Assembly (NCBI GenBank): GCA_946479335.1
Contig: CAMLFP010000059.1
Span: forward strand, 1-20,360
Length of the DNA: 20,360 bases
Direction: 5' to 3'
Origin: an uncultured Archangium sp.
GTDB lineage: Bacteria > Myxococcota > Myxococcia > Myxococcales > Myxococcaceae
The translations under genes were made by a program, and so were the position numbers. Below the pieces are notes generated by a model. It had not been told where the DNA came from. It saw nothing but the letters and a program-made list of their open reading frames with translations, and did not search any database. Below, piece after piece: positions 1-7,772 of this stretch. The first letter of the stretch is position 1. Each line of letters starts with the position of its first letter.

Positions 1-88
1 CGCGGATGAGCTCGCGGTCGTAGCGGTTGCCGCCACTCGGGCGGGTCGGATCGTCGATGCCGTCAGGGACGACGACGTGCACCCGCAT
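1..88 (-). CDS. Glycosyltransferase, N-terminal fragment (runs off window)
   Basis: Only the first 29 codons are present, reading MRVHVVVPDGIDDPTRPSGG and then NRYDRELIR. A short beta strand followed by a Gly-Gly-Asn turn and a YDREL helix start is what N-termini of GT-B (GT4-like) glycosyltransferases look like, where the Gly-rich turn lies near the donor-nucleotide site. The start ATG (86-88) overlaps the TGA of the upstream minus-strand gene in an ATGA tetranucleotide, so the two are probably co-transcribed. The catalytic C-terminal half lies outside the window, so donor and acceptor cannot be guessed. The family call rests on this short stretch alone. Confidence 0.6.
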   Translation of the reverse strand, partial: MRVHVVVPDGIDDPTRPSGGNRYDRELIR

Positions 89-528
89 CACAGCGGTCGT
101 TCGTACGTCGCCCATGCGACGTGCGACTCGCGCAGCGTCACCAGCACCGCGCGGTCGGCCGCGCCTTCTTGCGGGCGCCACTCGAGGAGGGTGATCGCGG
201 TGACGTCATCACTCTGGAAGCGGAGGACCTCGTTGCTCGCGGTCTCCAGCCGCCACCCGCGGTCGGTCGGCTCGAAGCGGCGCGCGACACTCCACGAGAG
301 CTCGGCGGGCGGCTGCTCGGGCCCGCCCACGGCGACGCCCAGCTTCAGCCGCTGCACCTGCGAGGCGATGCGTTCGGCGTCGGCGGCGCTGTCGAAGGTG
401 GCCAGGAGCCTCGGCACCTGGATCGCCACGTCGGAGTGCAGGGCGCCGGCGCGCTTCGCCAGCACCCCCCGCAGCTCGTCATTCAGCTTCCCCGGCCCGA
501 TGAAGACGGCGTGTCGCGACGCGAACAT
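88..528 (-). CDS. Conserved-looking small protein of unknown function
   Basis: A 146-residue soluble protein beginning MFASRHAVFIGPGKLNDELR. It has no signal peptide, membrane segment or recognised catalytic motif. The stretch around residues 30-60 (a run ending LLATF, then an Ala/Glu-rich helix, then LKLGVAVGG) has a strand-helix-strand pattern, and the C-terminal half is rich in beta strands (DDVTAITLLEW, AVLVTLRESHVAW). The start was chosen at the ATG at 526-528 because the in-frame extension upstream (to 693) is Arg-rich, low in sense and runs into the divergent ftsB-like gene. It overlaps the downstream glycosyltransferase by 4 bp and may act with it. I do not recognise the family. Confidence 0.6.
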   Translation of the reverse strand: MFASRHAVFIGPGKLNDELRGVLAKRAGALHSDVAIQVPRLLATFDSAADAERIASQVQRLKLGVAVGGPEQPPAELSWSVARRFEPTDRGWRLETASNEVLRFQSDDVTAITLLEWRPQEGAADRAVLVTLRESHVAWATYERPL

Positions 529-557
529 GGAGGAGCACGGTGCCCTGCGAGTGCGCC

Positions 558-567
558 GGTTGCAACC
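558..567. other. Short palindrome in divergent intergenic region
   Basis: GGTTGCAACC is a perfect 10-bp palindrome lying 30 bp from the start of the minus-strand gene (528) and 52 bp from the ftsB-like start (620). Its place between two divergent genes fits an operator, but one palindrome of this length is expected by chance now and then. No protein is assigned to it. Confidence 0.2.
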
Positions 568-619
568 TGTAGCGGTTTTCTTGCGGGGTCGATCGCCGTT
601 GCTACCTTGGCGCCGTTCC

Positions 620-901
620 ATGGATCGCCGTCGACAAGTCGTGTGGGGCGCGGTGGTGATCGCGCTGGTGTTCGCAACGGCGTCCTTCGCCAATGAGGGG
701 GGCTTTCGCCGTTATGCCCGCCTGAAGCGCGACCTCGCGTCACTCGAAGAGCGCACCGCGCGCCTGCGCGGCGAGAACGAACGCCTGACGCTGGAGGCCA
801 GCCGCCTCAAGCGAGAGGACGCGGCCATCGAGCGCGCGGCCCGAGAGAACCTGGGGCTCGTGAAGCCCGGTGAGATTGTCCTCAACCTGGAGAGCCCATG
901 A
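620..901 (+). CDS. ftsB: FtsB/DivIC-like septum formation initiator
   Basis: A 93-residue bitopic membrane protein. A short basic N-terminus (MDRRRQ) is followed by one membrane span (about residues 7-25, VVWGAVVIALVFATASFA) and a heptad coiled coil (about 30-72, many Leu, Glu and Arg). It ends with the family hallmark AARENLGLVKPGEIVL. Size and architecture match FtsB/DivIC, which joins FtsL and FtsQ in the divisome and helps activate septal peptidoglycan synthesis. The ATG at 620 is placed just before the span. The frame is open further upstream, but that extension is Ser/Arg-rich and antisense to another gene. Its stop overlaps the next start (ATGA at 898-901), so it heads a cluster with two diguanylate cyclases. 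FtsB and DivIC cannot be told apart by sequence alone. Confidence 0.88.
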   Translation: MDRRRQVVWGAVVIALVFATASFANEGGFRRYARLKRDLASLEERTARLRGENERLTLEASRLKREDAAIERAARENLGLVKPGEIVLNLESP

Positions 902-3069
902 CGCCTGCTCCCACGATGCTCCGTCGTCACACCCGGCCGCTGGCCTTCACCCCGGGGAAGTGGACCCGCGAGGCGCTGCGCGCGGTGCCGGCGCTCTCGG
1001 TGCTGACGGTGTTCGGCTTCATCGCGCGCGGGCGGCTGCGGTCGCTCGACGCGCTCACCTGGGCCGACGCGGCGGCGTTCTTCGTGTTGTTGGTGGGCGG
1101 CGCGTTGGCCACGGCGCGCAAGGTGCGGCGCTCGATGACCGACGCGCACGTGCTGCTGCGCGACGAACTGGAGTTCGGCTCGACGATGGTGGCGGCCGCG
1201 TTCGTCGTCGTCTCGCTGGCGGGCGAGCAGTTCTTCCCGCTGGTGTACGTGTTGATGGCGAGCCTGGTGACGTTCCTCCCGCGGCCGGCGGCGGCGACGT
1301 TGCTGGGCGTCTCGATCCTCTTCGATGCGCTGCTCACCTTCCCCGAGCGGTGGAGCGTGTTCATCACGCGCTCGGTGTTCCTCGCGCTGTTCGCCGGGCT
1401 GTACCACTTCGTGCTCTCGGCGCGGCTGGCGGCGGCGCGTCGCGCTGAAGAGGGCGCGGTGAAGAACAAGATCAAGGAGCTCGAGGAGCGCGCGCGCACC
1501 TTCCGCCTGGTCTCCAGCGGCTCCGACTCGATGCCCGGCGTGAAAGATCAGGAGAAGTGGCTGGTCGCGTCGGTGAAGGAGATCGAGGGCGCCACGGGAA
1601 GCGCGCTGGAGATCGCCGAGACGGCGCTGAAGACCAACACCGTCGGCGTGTTCATGCTGGCCAGCGATGATCGCTCGCTGAAGCTCCACGACTGCCGCTC
1701 GGCGTCGGAGCACGTGCAGCGCGAGCGCTTCAAGGCGGGCGAGGGCATCTTCGGCGCGCTGCTCAAGCGCGGCGTGCCGGTGCGCATGAACTCCGCGACG
1801 GGCCTCAAGGGCGTGACGCACTACGAGCCGGGCGGGCCTGACATCGGCGCGATCCTCGGGGTGCCGATCATCGAGGGCGGCGGGCTGGTGCGCGGCGTGC
1901 TGGTCGCCGATCGGCTCGAGAACAAGCCCTTCAGCGAAGACGACGAGCGGCTGCTGACGGTGATCGCCGGCGAGGTGCTGCGCGCCATCGAGGTCGAGCG
2001 CGTGATGTCGTACATCCGCCAGTCGCGCGACGAGAAAGACCGGTTCTTCCGCGCCATCGAGGAGCTCAACCGCGCCGGTTCGCCGGAGCAGGTGTTCCTC
2101 GCGGTGTTGGAGGCCTGCCGGCAGGTCGCGCAGCCGGAGTTCTGCGCGGTGACGCTGGTGAGCGAGCAGGGTGGCCAGCGCATGCACCGCATCGTGCGCA
2201 TGTCGGGCGTGACCTCGGCCGGGCGCGCGCTGGAGAACGCGAGCTTCCCCGACAACAACGGGCTGGTGGCGAACGTGGTGCGCTACGGCGCGCCGCTGCC
2301 GGGCCGCGACGCCGGCGCGATGGATCGGCAGGTCATCTTCGATGACGACACGCAGATCCGCGGGTTGCAGTCGCTCAAGATCTTCCCGCTCGTCGCCGGA
2401 GAACGCATCCTCGGCACGCTGGTCGCCGGGTCACGCAAGAAGGCCGCGTTCGACAACGACGAGCTGCGCATGCTCGAGGTGATCGCCATCCAGGCCGCGC
2501 AGGCGGTGCTCCGCGCGCAGCTGTACGAGGCGATGGAGAAGATGGCGACCACCGACGGCCTCACCGGGCTGTTCAACCACCGCACCTTCCAGACGCGCTT
2601 CGACGAGCAGCTGGCGTCGGCGCGGCGCTACTCGCGCAAGCTCTCGTTCATCCTCACCGACATCGATCACTTCAAGTCGGTCAACGACACCTACGGTCAC
2701 CCCATCGGCGATCTGGTGCTCAAGGGCGTCTCGAAGATCCTCCGCGAGCAGGCGCGCGACACCGACATCGTCGCCCGCTACGGCGGGGAGGAGTTCGCGA
2801 TCATCATGCCGGAGACCGACGCCAAGGGCGCCCAGATCATCGCCGAGCGCATCCGCGAGCGGATCATGAAGGAGGTCTTCCAGACCGAGCAGGGCCCGCT
2901 CAAGGTCACGATGTCGCTGGGGATTGCGACGTTCCCCGAGGTGTCGATGGAGAAGCAGGTGCTCATCGATCAGGCCGACCAGTGCCTCTATTACGCAAAG
3001 CGCCATGGCCGGAACCAGTCGGTCACCGTGGCGCAGATGCAGGGCAAGGCGCGCGCGGCCGAAGGCTGA
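898..3069 (+). CDS. Membrane GAF-GAF-GGDEF diguanylate cyclase
   Basis: A 723-residue protein predicted to make cyclic di-GMP from two GTP. Residues about 28-177 hold five or six hydrophobic segments forming a membrane anchor or sensor. A Lys/Glu-rich helix (about 180-200) links to two GAF-like domains (about 222-370 and 393-545). The GGDEF domain covers about 553-710, with the active-site motif GGEEF at residues 629-633. The product-inhibition I-site RxxD (RDTD, 620-623) sits exactly five residues before it, so the enzyme should be catalytically active and feedback-inhibited. No EAL or HD-GYP phosphodiesterase domain follows. The ATG at 898 overlaps the ftsB-like stop; a second in-frame ATG lies at 916. 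GAF ligands cannot be read from sequence. Confidence 0.92.
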   Translation: MTPAPTMLRRHTRPLAFTPGKWTREALRAVPALSVLTVFGFIARGRLRSLDALTWADAAAFFVLLVGGALATARKVRRSMTDAHVLLRDELEFGSTMVAAAFVVVSLAGEQFFPLVYVLMASLVTFLPRPAAATLLGVSILFDALLTFPERWSVFITRSVFLALFAGLYHFVLSARLAAARRAEEGAVKNKIKELEERARTFRLVSSGSDSMPGVKDQEKWLVASVKEIEGATGSALEIAETALKTNTVGVFMLASDDRSLKLHDCRSASEHVQRERFKAGEGIFGALLKRGVPVRMNSATGLKGVTHYEPGGPDIGAILGVPIIEGGGLVRGVLVADRLENKPFSEDDERLLTVIAGEVLRAIEVERVMSYIRQSRDEKDRFFRAIEELNRAGSPEQVFLAVLEACRQVAQPEFCAVTLVSEQGGQRMHRIVRMSGVTSAGRALENASFPDNNGLVANVVRYGAPLPGRDAGAMDRQVIFDDDTQIRGLQSLKIFPLVAGERILGTLVAGSRKKAAFDNDELRMLEVIAIQAAQAVLRAQLYEAMEKMATTDGLTGLFNHRTFQTRFDEQLASARRYSRKLSFILTDIDHFKSVNDTYGHPIGDLVLKGVSKILREQARDTDIVARYGGEEFAIIMPETDAKGAQIIAERIRERIMKEVFQTEQGPLKVTMSLGIATFPEVSMEKQVLIDQADQCLYYAKRHGRNQSVTVAQMQGKARAAEG

Positions 3070-3091
3070 TTTTCTCTCGCGCTCCCTCGCA

Positions 3092-3107
3092 GGAATGGGA
3101 ACATTCC
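3092..3107 (+). promoter_or_regulatory. GNRA-capped hairpin in the leader of the second cyclase
   Basis: GGAATG and CATTCC form a perfect 6-bp stem closed by GGAA, a GNRA-type tetraloop. It ends 7 nt before the ATG at 3115 and takes up the place where a Shine-Dalgarno sequence would normally be; the AGGA at 3091-3094 is too far away and partly inside the stem. In RNA this could limit ribosome loading or act as a protein-binding site. It could also be a DNA operator. The stem is seen directly; the role is inference. Confidence 0.4.
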
Positions 3108-3114
3108 GAAACAG

Positions 3115-4407
3115 ATGGGCATTCGCGGACAACTCACGTTGCTGGTTCCAGGCATCGTGGCGTTGGCGCTCGCGGCGATGAGCATCTTCGAGGCGCGCCG
3201 TGAAGAGGCGGAGTTGCTGGAGGACTTCCGCTTTCGCAACGTGAAGGTGCTGGAGTCGATCGGGCTCACCACCGCGGTGCAGATCGCGCAGAACGACCTC
3301 AGCGGGCTCGACACGCTCATCGCGCACCTCTCGACGTCGATGGGCGAGCGGGAGATGCAGGAGCTCGCGGTGCTCGATGAATCAGGCCGCGTGCTGGCGC
3401 ACACCAGGCCGGCGCTGTTCAACACCCAGGCCACCGATGAGTTCAGCCGCCGCGCGATCCTCACCGATGGGCCGAGCTGGGAGCACGTGGGCGACGTGTA
3501 CCGGGTCTCCGCGCCCGCGGTGTCGGGCATCCGCTGGGGGACGGTGACGGCGACGTATTCGCTAGCGCGCCTCGAGAAGCAGGCGGTGCGCACGCGCAAC
3601 CGGCTGGCGCTGACCTCCGTGCTGATCTTCGGGTTCCTCAGCGCGATCTTGTTCTTCGGGCTCGATCGCCTCGTGGTGCGGCCGGTGCGCACGCTGCAGC
3701 AGGCGGTGCGGCGCATGGGCGAAGGGCACCTCACGACGCGCGTGCCGCCGTTGCGCGGCTCGGAGCTCAAGGAGCTCACCGACACCATCAACAAGATGGC
3801 GACCGATCTGCAGGCGCAGCGGGAGACGTTGGAGCAGGCGGTCGAGGCGCGCACGCGCGAGCTGCAGGAGGCCAACTCGCGGCTCACGCAGCTCGCGGTC
3901 ACCGACGGCCTCACCGGCGTCTACAACCACCGGCGCTTCCAGGAGGCGATCCACGCGGAGATCCTGCGCGCGGAGCGGCACCAGCGCCCGATGGGCGTGC
4001 TGATGTTCGACGTCGACTTCTTCAAGAAGGTGAACGACAGCATGGGGCACCCGGCGGGCGACGAGCTGCTGCGGCGGCTGGCGGCGGTGCTGGGTGAAGA
4101 CCTCCGCCAGACCGATCTCATCGCGCGCTACGGCGGCGAGGAGTTCGCGGTGCTGCTCCCGGAGACGACCAAGAGCGAGGCGATGCAGGTCGCCGAGCGC
4201 ATGCGCGAAGCGGTGGAGCTGCAGATCAACGAGGGGGCCACCACGTGGCCGCAGAAGATCACCGTCAGCGTGGGCGTCGCCACCTTCCCCGAAGACGGGA
4301 AGACCGCCGAGGCGGTGCTGAGCGCGGCCGATCAGGCGATGTACGTCGCCAAGCGCGCGGGGCGGAACCGCGTCATCGGCGCGCGGGGCGGAGGCAGCGT
4401 CGCATGA
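3115..4407 (+). CDS. Periplasmic sensor-HAMP-GGDEF diguanylate cyclase
   Basis: A 430-residue inner-membrane cyclase for cyclic di-GMP. It has an N-terminal membrane span (about 8-25), a periplasmic sensor region of about 138 residues and a second span (about 164-183). A HAMP linker (about 184-236, starting DRLVVRPV) and a coiled coil follow, and a GGDEF domain occupies about 260-422. The active-site motif GGEEF is at 340-344 and the I-site RQTD at 331-334, five residues upstream, so both activity and product inhibition are expected. The sensor has no recognisable ligand motif; a single Cache-like fold is possible. The gene starts 45 bp after the previous cyclase, behind a hairpin, and its stop overlaps the start of a PhnD-like lipoprotein. 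That neighbour is a natural candidate for passing a periplasmic signal to this sensor. Confidence 0.92.
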   Translation: MGIRGQLTLLVPGIVALALAAMSIFEARREEAELLEDFRFRNVKVLESIGLTTAVQIAQNDLSGLDTLIAHLSTSMGEREMQELAVLDESGRVLAHTRPALFNTQATDEFSRRAILTDGPSWEHVGDVYRVSAPAVSGIRWGTVTATYSLARLEKQAVRTRNRLALTSVLIFGFLSAILFFGLDRLVVRPVRTLQQAVRRMGEGHLTTRVPPLRGSELKELTDTINKMATDLQAQRETLEQAVEARTRELQEANSRLTQLAVTDGLTGVYNHRRFQEAIHAEILRAERHQRPMGVLMFDVDFFKKVNDSMGHPAGDELLRRLAAVLGEDLRQTDLIARYGGEEFAVLLPETTKSEAMQVAERMREAVELQINEGATTWPQKITVSVGVATFPEDGKTAEAVLSAADQAMYVAKRAGRNRVIGARGGGSVA

Positions 4408-5315
4408 GCGCCCGCGTCGCCCTCGCCGTGTCGCTCCTGGCGCTGTGCGCCTGTGAAGACCCCGAGCCGAAGCCGCCGCCGCCGACGCGCCAGCTCGGGG
4501 TCGCGCTGCCGCACTTCACGCCGCCCGCGGGCTTCACGAAGCTGCGCATCGGCCTCGTGCCCTTCTTGTCGAAGGAGACCATCTCCGCGGCCAACCAGAA
4601 GCTCGCGGCGTACCTCTCGCGCGTGCTGCAGGTGCCGGTGGAGACCGTCGTGGCCGACAACTACGGCGACGCCGTCGATCGCCTGGCGCGCGGTGAGTTC
4701 GACCTCGTGGTGCTCAGCCCGCTCTCGTACGTCGAGGCCTCACGGCGCATGAAGCTGAACTGCCTGGTGCAGACCATCGCCGACGGCTCCGACAGCGCGT
4801 CGGGGTACATCTTCGTGCGCGACGACAGCCCGCGGCGCACGCTCGAAGATCTCAAGGGCGCGTCGTTCGGCTTCGTCGACCCGATGTCGACCTCCGGCTC
4901 GTTGCTGCCGAAGCGGTTGCTGCGTGAGAGCGGCTTCGACCTCCACACCGATCTCGGGAGCACCGAGTACCTCGGCGACCACGAGGCGGTGCTACTGGCG
5001 GTGCTGGAGGGGCGCGTGGAGGCCGGCGCGACGTACCAGGGGGCCTTCGGCGCGCTCCGCAAGACGCACGGGGTCGACCCGCTCTCGTTCCGGGTGATCG
5101 CCAAGACGCCGCGCACGCCGCGCGACATCTTCTGCGCGCGCCCCGAGGTGCCGAAGGAGGTCACCGACGAGATCACCGCCGCGCTGCTCGACCTCTCCGG
5201 GCGCGATCGCAGCGGCCGCGAGATCCTGGGCCCGCTGAACCTCAACGGCTTTACGCGCGCCGACACCAGCCGTTACGAGCTGGTCCGCGTCGCGGCCGAG
5301 GAGTTCAGACAGTGA
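4404..5315 (+). CDS. PhnD-like periplasmic solute-binding lipoprotein
   Basis: A 303-residue predicted lipoprotein. The signal peptide ends in LALCAC, with Cys17 the likely lipidated residue, followed by a Pro-rich tether. The mature part opens with LRIGLVPFLSKE and continues through YGDAVDRLARGEFDLVVLSP, then DLKGASFGFVDPMSTSG and EGRVEAGATYQGAF. This is the type-2 periplasmic binding fold of the PhnD family (phosphonate/phosphate-type ABC binding proteins). No ABC permease or ATPase gene is nearby, so transport is not its obvious job. It starts at ATG 4404, overlapping by 4 bp the stop of a cyclase with a periplasmic sensor, so a role as signal receptor is plausible. The frame is open further upstream, but that stretch is antisense-like and lacks the signal peptide. 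The ligand is unknown. Confidence 0.85.
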   Translation: MSARVALAVSLLALCACEDPEPKPPPPTRQLGVALPHFTPPAGFTKLRIGLVPFLSKETISAANQKLAAYLSRVLQVPVETVVADNYGDAVDRLARGEFDLVVLSPLSYVEASRRMKLNCLVQTIADGSDSASGYIFVRDDSPRRTLEDLKGASFGFVDPMSTSGSLLPKRLLRESGFDLHTDLGSTEYLGDHEAVLLAVLEGRVEAGATYQGAFGALRKTHGVDPLSFRVIAKTPRTPRDIFCARPEVPKEVTDEITAALLDLSGRDRSGREILGPLNLNGFTRADTSRYELVRVAAEEFRQ

Positions 5316-6079
5316 AGGTGCCGCTCGCGGTCACCGTGACCGCGACGACGCCGGGCCGGGTCGAGGCGGAGGCGCAGGCGCGGGCGGCGGCGTGGGGCCT
5401 CCCGTTCTTCGAGCGCGCGCTCAAGGCGCCGCTGCTGCCGATGCTGGAGGCGCACGCCGACGCCTTCTTCGTGCTGGGCGGTGACGGTTGGTCGCTCGTC
5501 GACGCCGAAGGCTCGCTCCAGTTCTCGCTCGGCCTCGCGCACCTGCGCATCAAGCGGCTGCAGACGCAGTCAGATCAGCCAGACCAGCTGATCCAGGTGA
5601 GCGGGTTGAAAGCGGGCGAGTCGGTGATCGACTGCACGCTGGGGCTCGGCGCCGACGCGCTGGTGTGCGCGCACGTCGTTGGCTCCACGGGGCGCGTGAT
5701 CGGCGTCGAAGCGTCGCGCGCGCTGGCGCTGCTGGTCGAGACGGGCCTCGAGGCGCGGCCGCACGGAGCGCTGTCGGTCGTCCACTCCACGGCGCTCGAG
5801 TTCCTCCGCGCGCAGGCCGATCGCAGCGCCGACGTCGTCTTCTTCGACCCGATGTTCACGCGACCGAAGAAGTCGTCGACCGCGTTCGAGGTGCTGCGTC
5901 GCTACGCGTTGCACCAGCCGCTCGACGCGCAGACCCTGAGCGAGGCGCGGCGCGTCGCGCGGCGGCAGGTGATCATCAAGTCGGGCCCGGGCGACACGGC
6001 GCTGCGGGCGCTGGGCGTGAAGGCGGCGCCGCTGACGCGCGCCTCCACCTTCTGGTGGGGCGTCGTCTCGCCGGCCTAG
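5312..6079 (+). CDS. RsmJ/YpiP-like class I SAM-dependent methyltransferase
   Basis: A 255-residue cytoplasmic protein. An N-terminal domain (about 1-85, ending LAHLRIKRLQ) precedes a Rossmann methyltransferase domain. Motif I is VIDCTLGLGADAL (from 105), the acidic SAM-ribose region is GRVIGVEAS (from 127), and the catalytic-loop motif is FFDPMF (177-182). DPMF resembles the DPM(Y/F) motif of RsmJ, which methylates G1516 of 16S rRNA, and the whole layout matches the Bacillus YpiP-type relatives. The substrate is probably RNA but is not proven. The start is GTG at 5312, chosen because it overlaps the upstream TGA as GTGA, the same style as the neighbours. The stop TAG (6077-6079) shares CTAG with the stop of the convergent nucleotidase gene. 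Confidence 0.83.
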   Translation: MKVPLAVTVTATTPGRVEAEAQARAAAWGLPFFERALKAPLLPMLEAHADAFFVLGGDGWSLVDAEGSLQFSLGLAHLRIKRLQTQSDQPDQLIQVSGLKAGESVIDCTLGLGADALVCAHVVGSTGRVIGVEASRALALLVETGLEARPHGALSVVHSTALEFLRAQADRSADVVFFDPMFTRPKKSSTAFEVLRRYALHQPLDAQTLSEARRVARRQVIIKSGPGDTALRALGVKAAPLTRASTFWWGVVSPA

Positions 6080-7707
6080 GGGATGTCGGCCGCGCGCAAC
6101 GCGCCCTTGGGCAGCGCCTCGGGGCTGCCGAGCACGCTCATCTTGAACGCGGTGGCGGCCTCGTGCGGCATCACCTCGCGCTGGCTGCGGAAGTAGTACT
6201 GCGGCGAATAGAAGACGAAGTTCGAGACGCGCGACGTGTAGAGGCACGCGTACTGCTCGACCTGCTCACCGAAGCGCGAGTTCTCGTTCCGCTCCTTGAA
6301 GTGCAGGCCCCAGTACGGGTTGAAGCCGGTCTCGAGATCGCTCTCCAGCGTTCGCGAGATCTCGGTGCACTCCCGCAGCGCCTTGCGGAGCCGATCGAGC
6401 TCCCCCTTCACCACGCGGAACTCGTCCTGCAGTTCCTGCGCGAGCTCGGGCGAGGGCTTCTCGCGCTCGAGGCGCCGCTCGATCTGGTTCAGCTTCACCT
6501 TGCGCGGGCCGATCTCGTCGTCGAGGCGGGCCTGGAGTTGCTCGATCTCCGAGAGCCGCTCCACCTCGGTGGCGCGCTCGCCGAGGTACGCGAGCTCGTC
6601 TTCGATCTCCTGCACGATCATGCACGTGCGCCACATGGAGGTCTTCTTCGACTTGAGGATGTCGCCGTAGATGTGATCGCCGACGTACAGCACCTTGTCG
6701 CCGCCGTAGCCGGTGAGCCGCTCGAACGCGCCGAGGTTGCCGCCCTGGTAGATCTTGCCGCGCTCCAGCTCGGTCGCCTCGCCCAGCACGGTGTTGGCGT
6801 CGGTGGCCGGGTCGATGCTCAAGAACGGGTGCTGCTCGCTGAAGAACTCCGGCTTCTTGCCGCCGGTGATGATGAAGTCGAAGTAGTTCTTCCAGCTCGG
6901 GTACTCGGGGAGCACGCCGTCGAGCAGGTACGACATCACCGCGTTGGTGTAGTCCCACAGCGAGTTGGTGAGCACGAAGAGCTTCTTGCCGCCGCTGCGC
7001 AGCTTGTGGAGCGCGGGCCCGAGCTCTTCGTCCTTGAAGATGTACTTGCCGAGATCAGCGCGAACGACGGCCTTGAGCGTGTTGTCGCGGTGCACCGAGT
7101 CGATCGCTTCGCGGATGTCGTCGTACAGCTTGGTGTAGTTGCACGGCCGGTTCAGCTTCGTCTCGTACAGCTCGATGATGCCCGCCAGCAGGCACGCCTC
7201 GGGCAGCGCGAAGAGGGTGTCGATCCACGCGTAGTCGGTCGACTTCATGCGGATGCGCTCTTCCCGGTAGAGGCGGTTGATCTCCTCTTCAGGCAGCGCG
7301 CGGCGGCCATGGAAGGCGCGGCCCACGTAGCCGAAGCGATCGATCTTCAGCAGGTTGCCGCGGAGCTTGTCGACGAAGAGCCCGCGCAGCACGAACGAGT
7401 GATCGTAGGGGATGCCGCGGATCTCCTCGGGGTAGCCGTAGCGCGTGACGAGGCGCTCCACGGTGAGCTCGTATGAGAGTTCCTCGAGTTTTCGCTGGTG
7501 GTAGATCGCCAGCGTGTAGTCCATGTCGAAGCCGATCAGGTCGACCCGGGTGAGGTGGAGGTTGCGGTTGACGAACACCTGGCGCGGCAGCGGCGTCTCG
7601 TTGGCCGGCGGCTGGGTGAGGATCTTCTGGAGCTCCGCGTCGCTCAGCACCTCTCGAGCACGCTCTTCCGCCGCGAGGGCTGCTTGCCGGTCACCGGGCG
7701 TGCTCAT
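6076..7707 (-). CDS. HAD-IG family 5'-nucleotidase (cN-II-like)
   Basis: A 543-residue cytoplasmic hydrolase predicted to dephosphorylate nucleoside 5'-monophosphates, by analogy with eukaryotic cN-II (IMP/GMP). HAD motif I is GFDMDYTLA, with nucleophile Asp61 and acid/base Asp63. Motif II is VLTNS (Thr247), the motif III lysine lies in GGKKPEFF (284-285), and motif IV is YVGDHIYGDI (Asp344, Asp349). Residues about 365-455 form a long charged coiled coil inserted before the C-terminal segment. Length fits the family (450-550). The start ATG at 7705-7707 has no strong ribosome binding site. It is a single gene, divergent from the long plus-strand cluster and convergent with the methyltransferase, whose stop it overlaps. 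Confidence 0.93.
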   Translation of the reverse strand: MSTPGDRQAALAAEERAREVLSDAELQKILTQPPANETPLPRQVFVNRNLHLTRVDLIGFDMDYTLAIYHQRKLEELSYELTVERLVTRYGYPEEIRGIPYDHSFVLRGLFVDKLRGNLLKIDRFGYVGRAFHGRRALPEEEINRLYREERIRMKSTDYAWIDTLFALPEACLLAGIIELYETKLNRPCNYTKLYDDIREAIDSVHRDNTLKAVVRADLGKYIFKDEELGPALHKLRSGGKKLFVLTNSLWDYTNAVMSYLLDGVLPEYPSWKNYFDFIITGGKKPEFFSEQHPFLSIDPATDANTVLGEATELERGKIYQGGNLGAFERLTGYGGDKVLYVGDHIYGDILKSKKTSMWRTCMIVQEIEDELAYLGERATEVERLSEIEQLQARLDDEIGPRKVKLNQIERRLEREKPSPELAQELQDEFRVVKGELDRLRKALRECTEISRTLESDLETGFNPYWGLHFKERNENSRFGEQVEQYACLYTSRVSNFVFYSPQYYFRSQREVMPHEAATAFKMSVLGSPEALPKGALRAADIP

Positions 7708-7715
7708 GTTGCCGT

Positions 7716-7725
7716 GAATCGATTC
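7716..7725. other. Palindrome in divergent intergenic region
   Basis: GAATCGATTC is a perfect 10-bp palindrome 8 bp upstream of the nucleotidase start and 47 bp upstream of the first gene of the plus-strand cluster. The position suits an operator shared by two divergent units. No convincing -10/-35 pair could be placed around it, so the regulatory reading is tentative. Confidence 0.2.
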
Positions 7726-7772
7726 CAGGTTTCTTTCCTTTCGCGAGAAGCGTGAGACATTTCTTACCCGCG

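Noticed and set aside
581..608. Possible promoter TTGCGG-16 nt-TACCTT before the ftsB-like gene
   Set aside because: Only three of six matches in each hexamer, and it would leave almost no leader before ATG 620.
77..619. In-frame upstream extension of the ftsB-like gene
   Set aside because: Ser/Arg-rich and antisense to the 146-residue minus-strand gene; FtsB-family proteins are about 90-110 residues and begin just before the membrane span.
712..2187. Long minus-strand open frame (491 codons) opposite the first cyclase
   Set aside because: Arg/His/Gln-rich low-complexity translation, typical of antisense to a high-GC gene. The plus strand encodes recognisable GAF and GGDEF domains.
5488..7476. 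Long plus-strand open frame (662 codons) across the methyltransferase and antisense to the nucleotidase
   Set aside because: Composition is Arg/Ala/Gly/Leu-rich with no motif. It is a by-product of high GC on the strand opposite a clear HAD nucleotidase with all four motifs.
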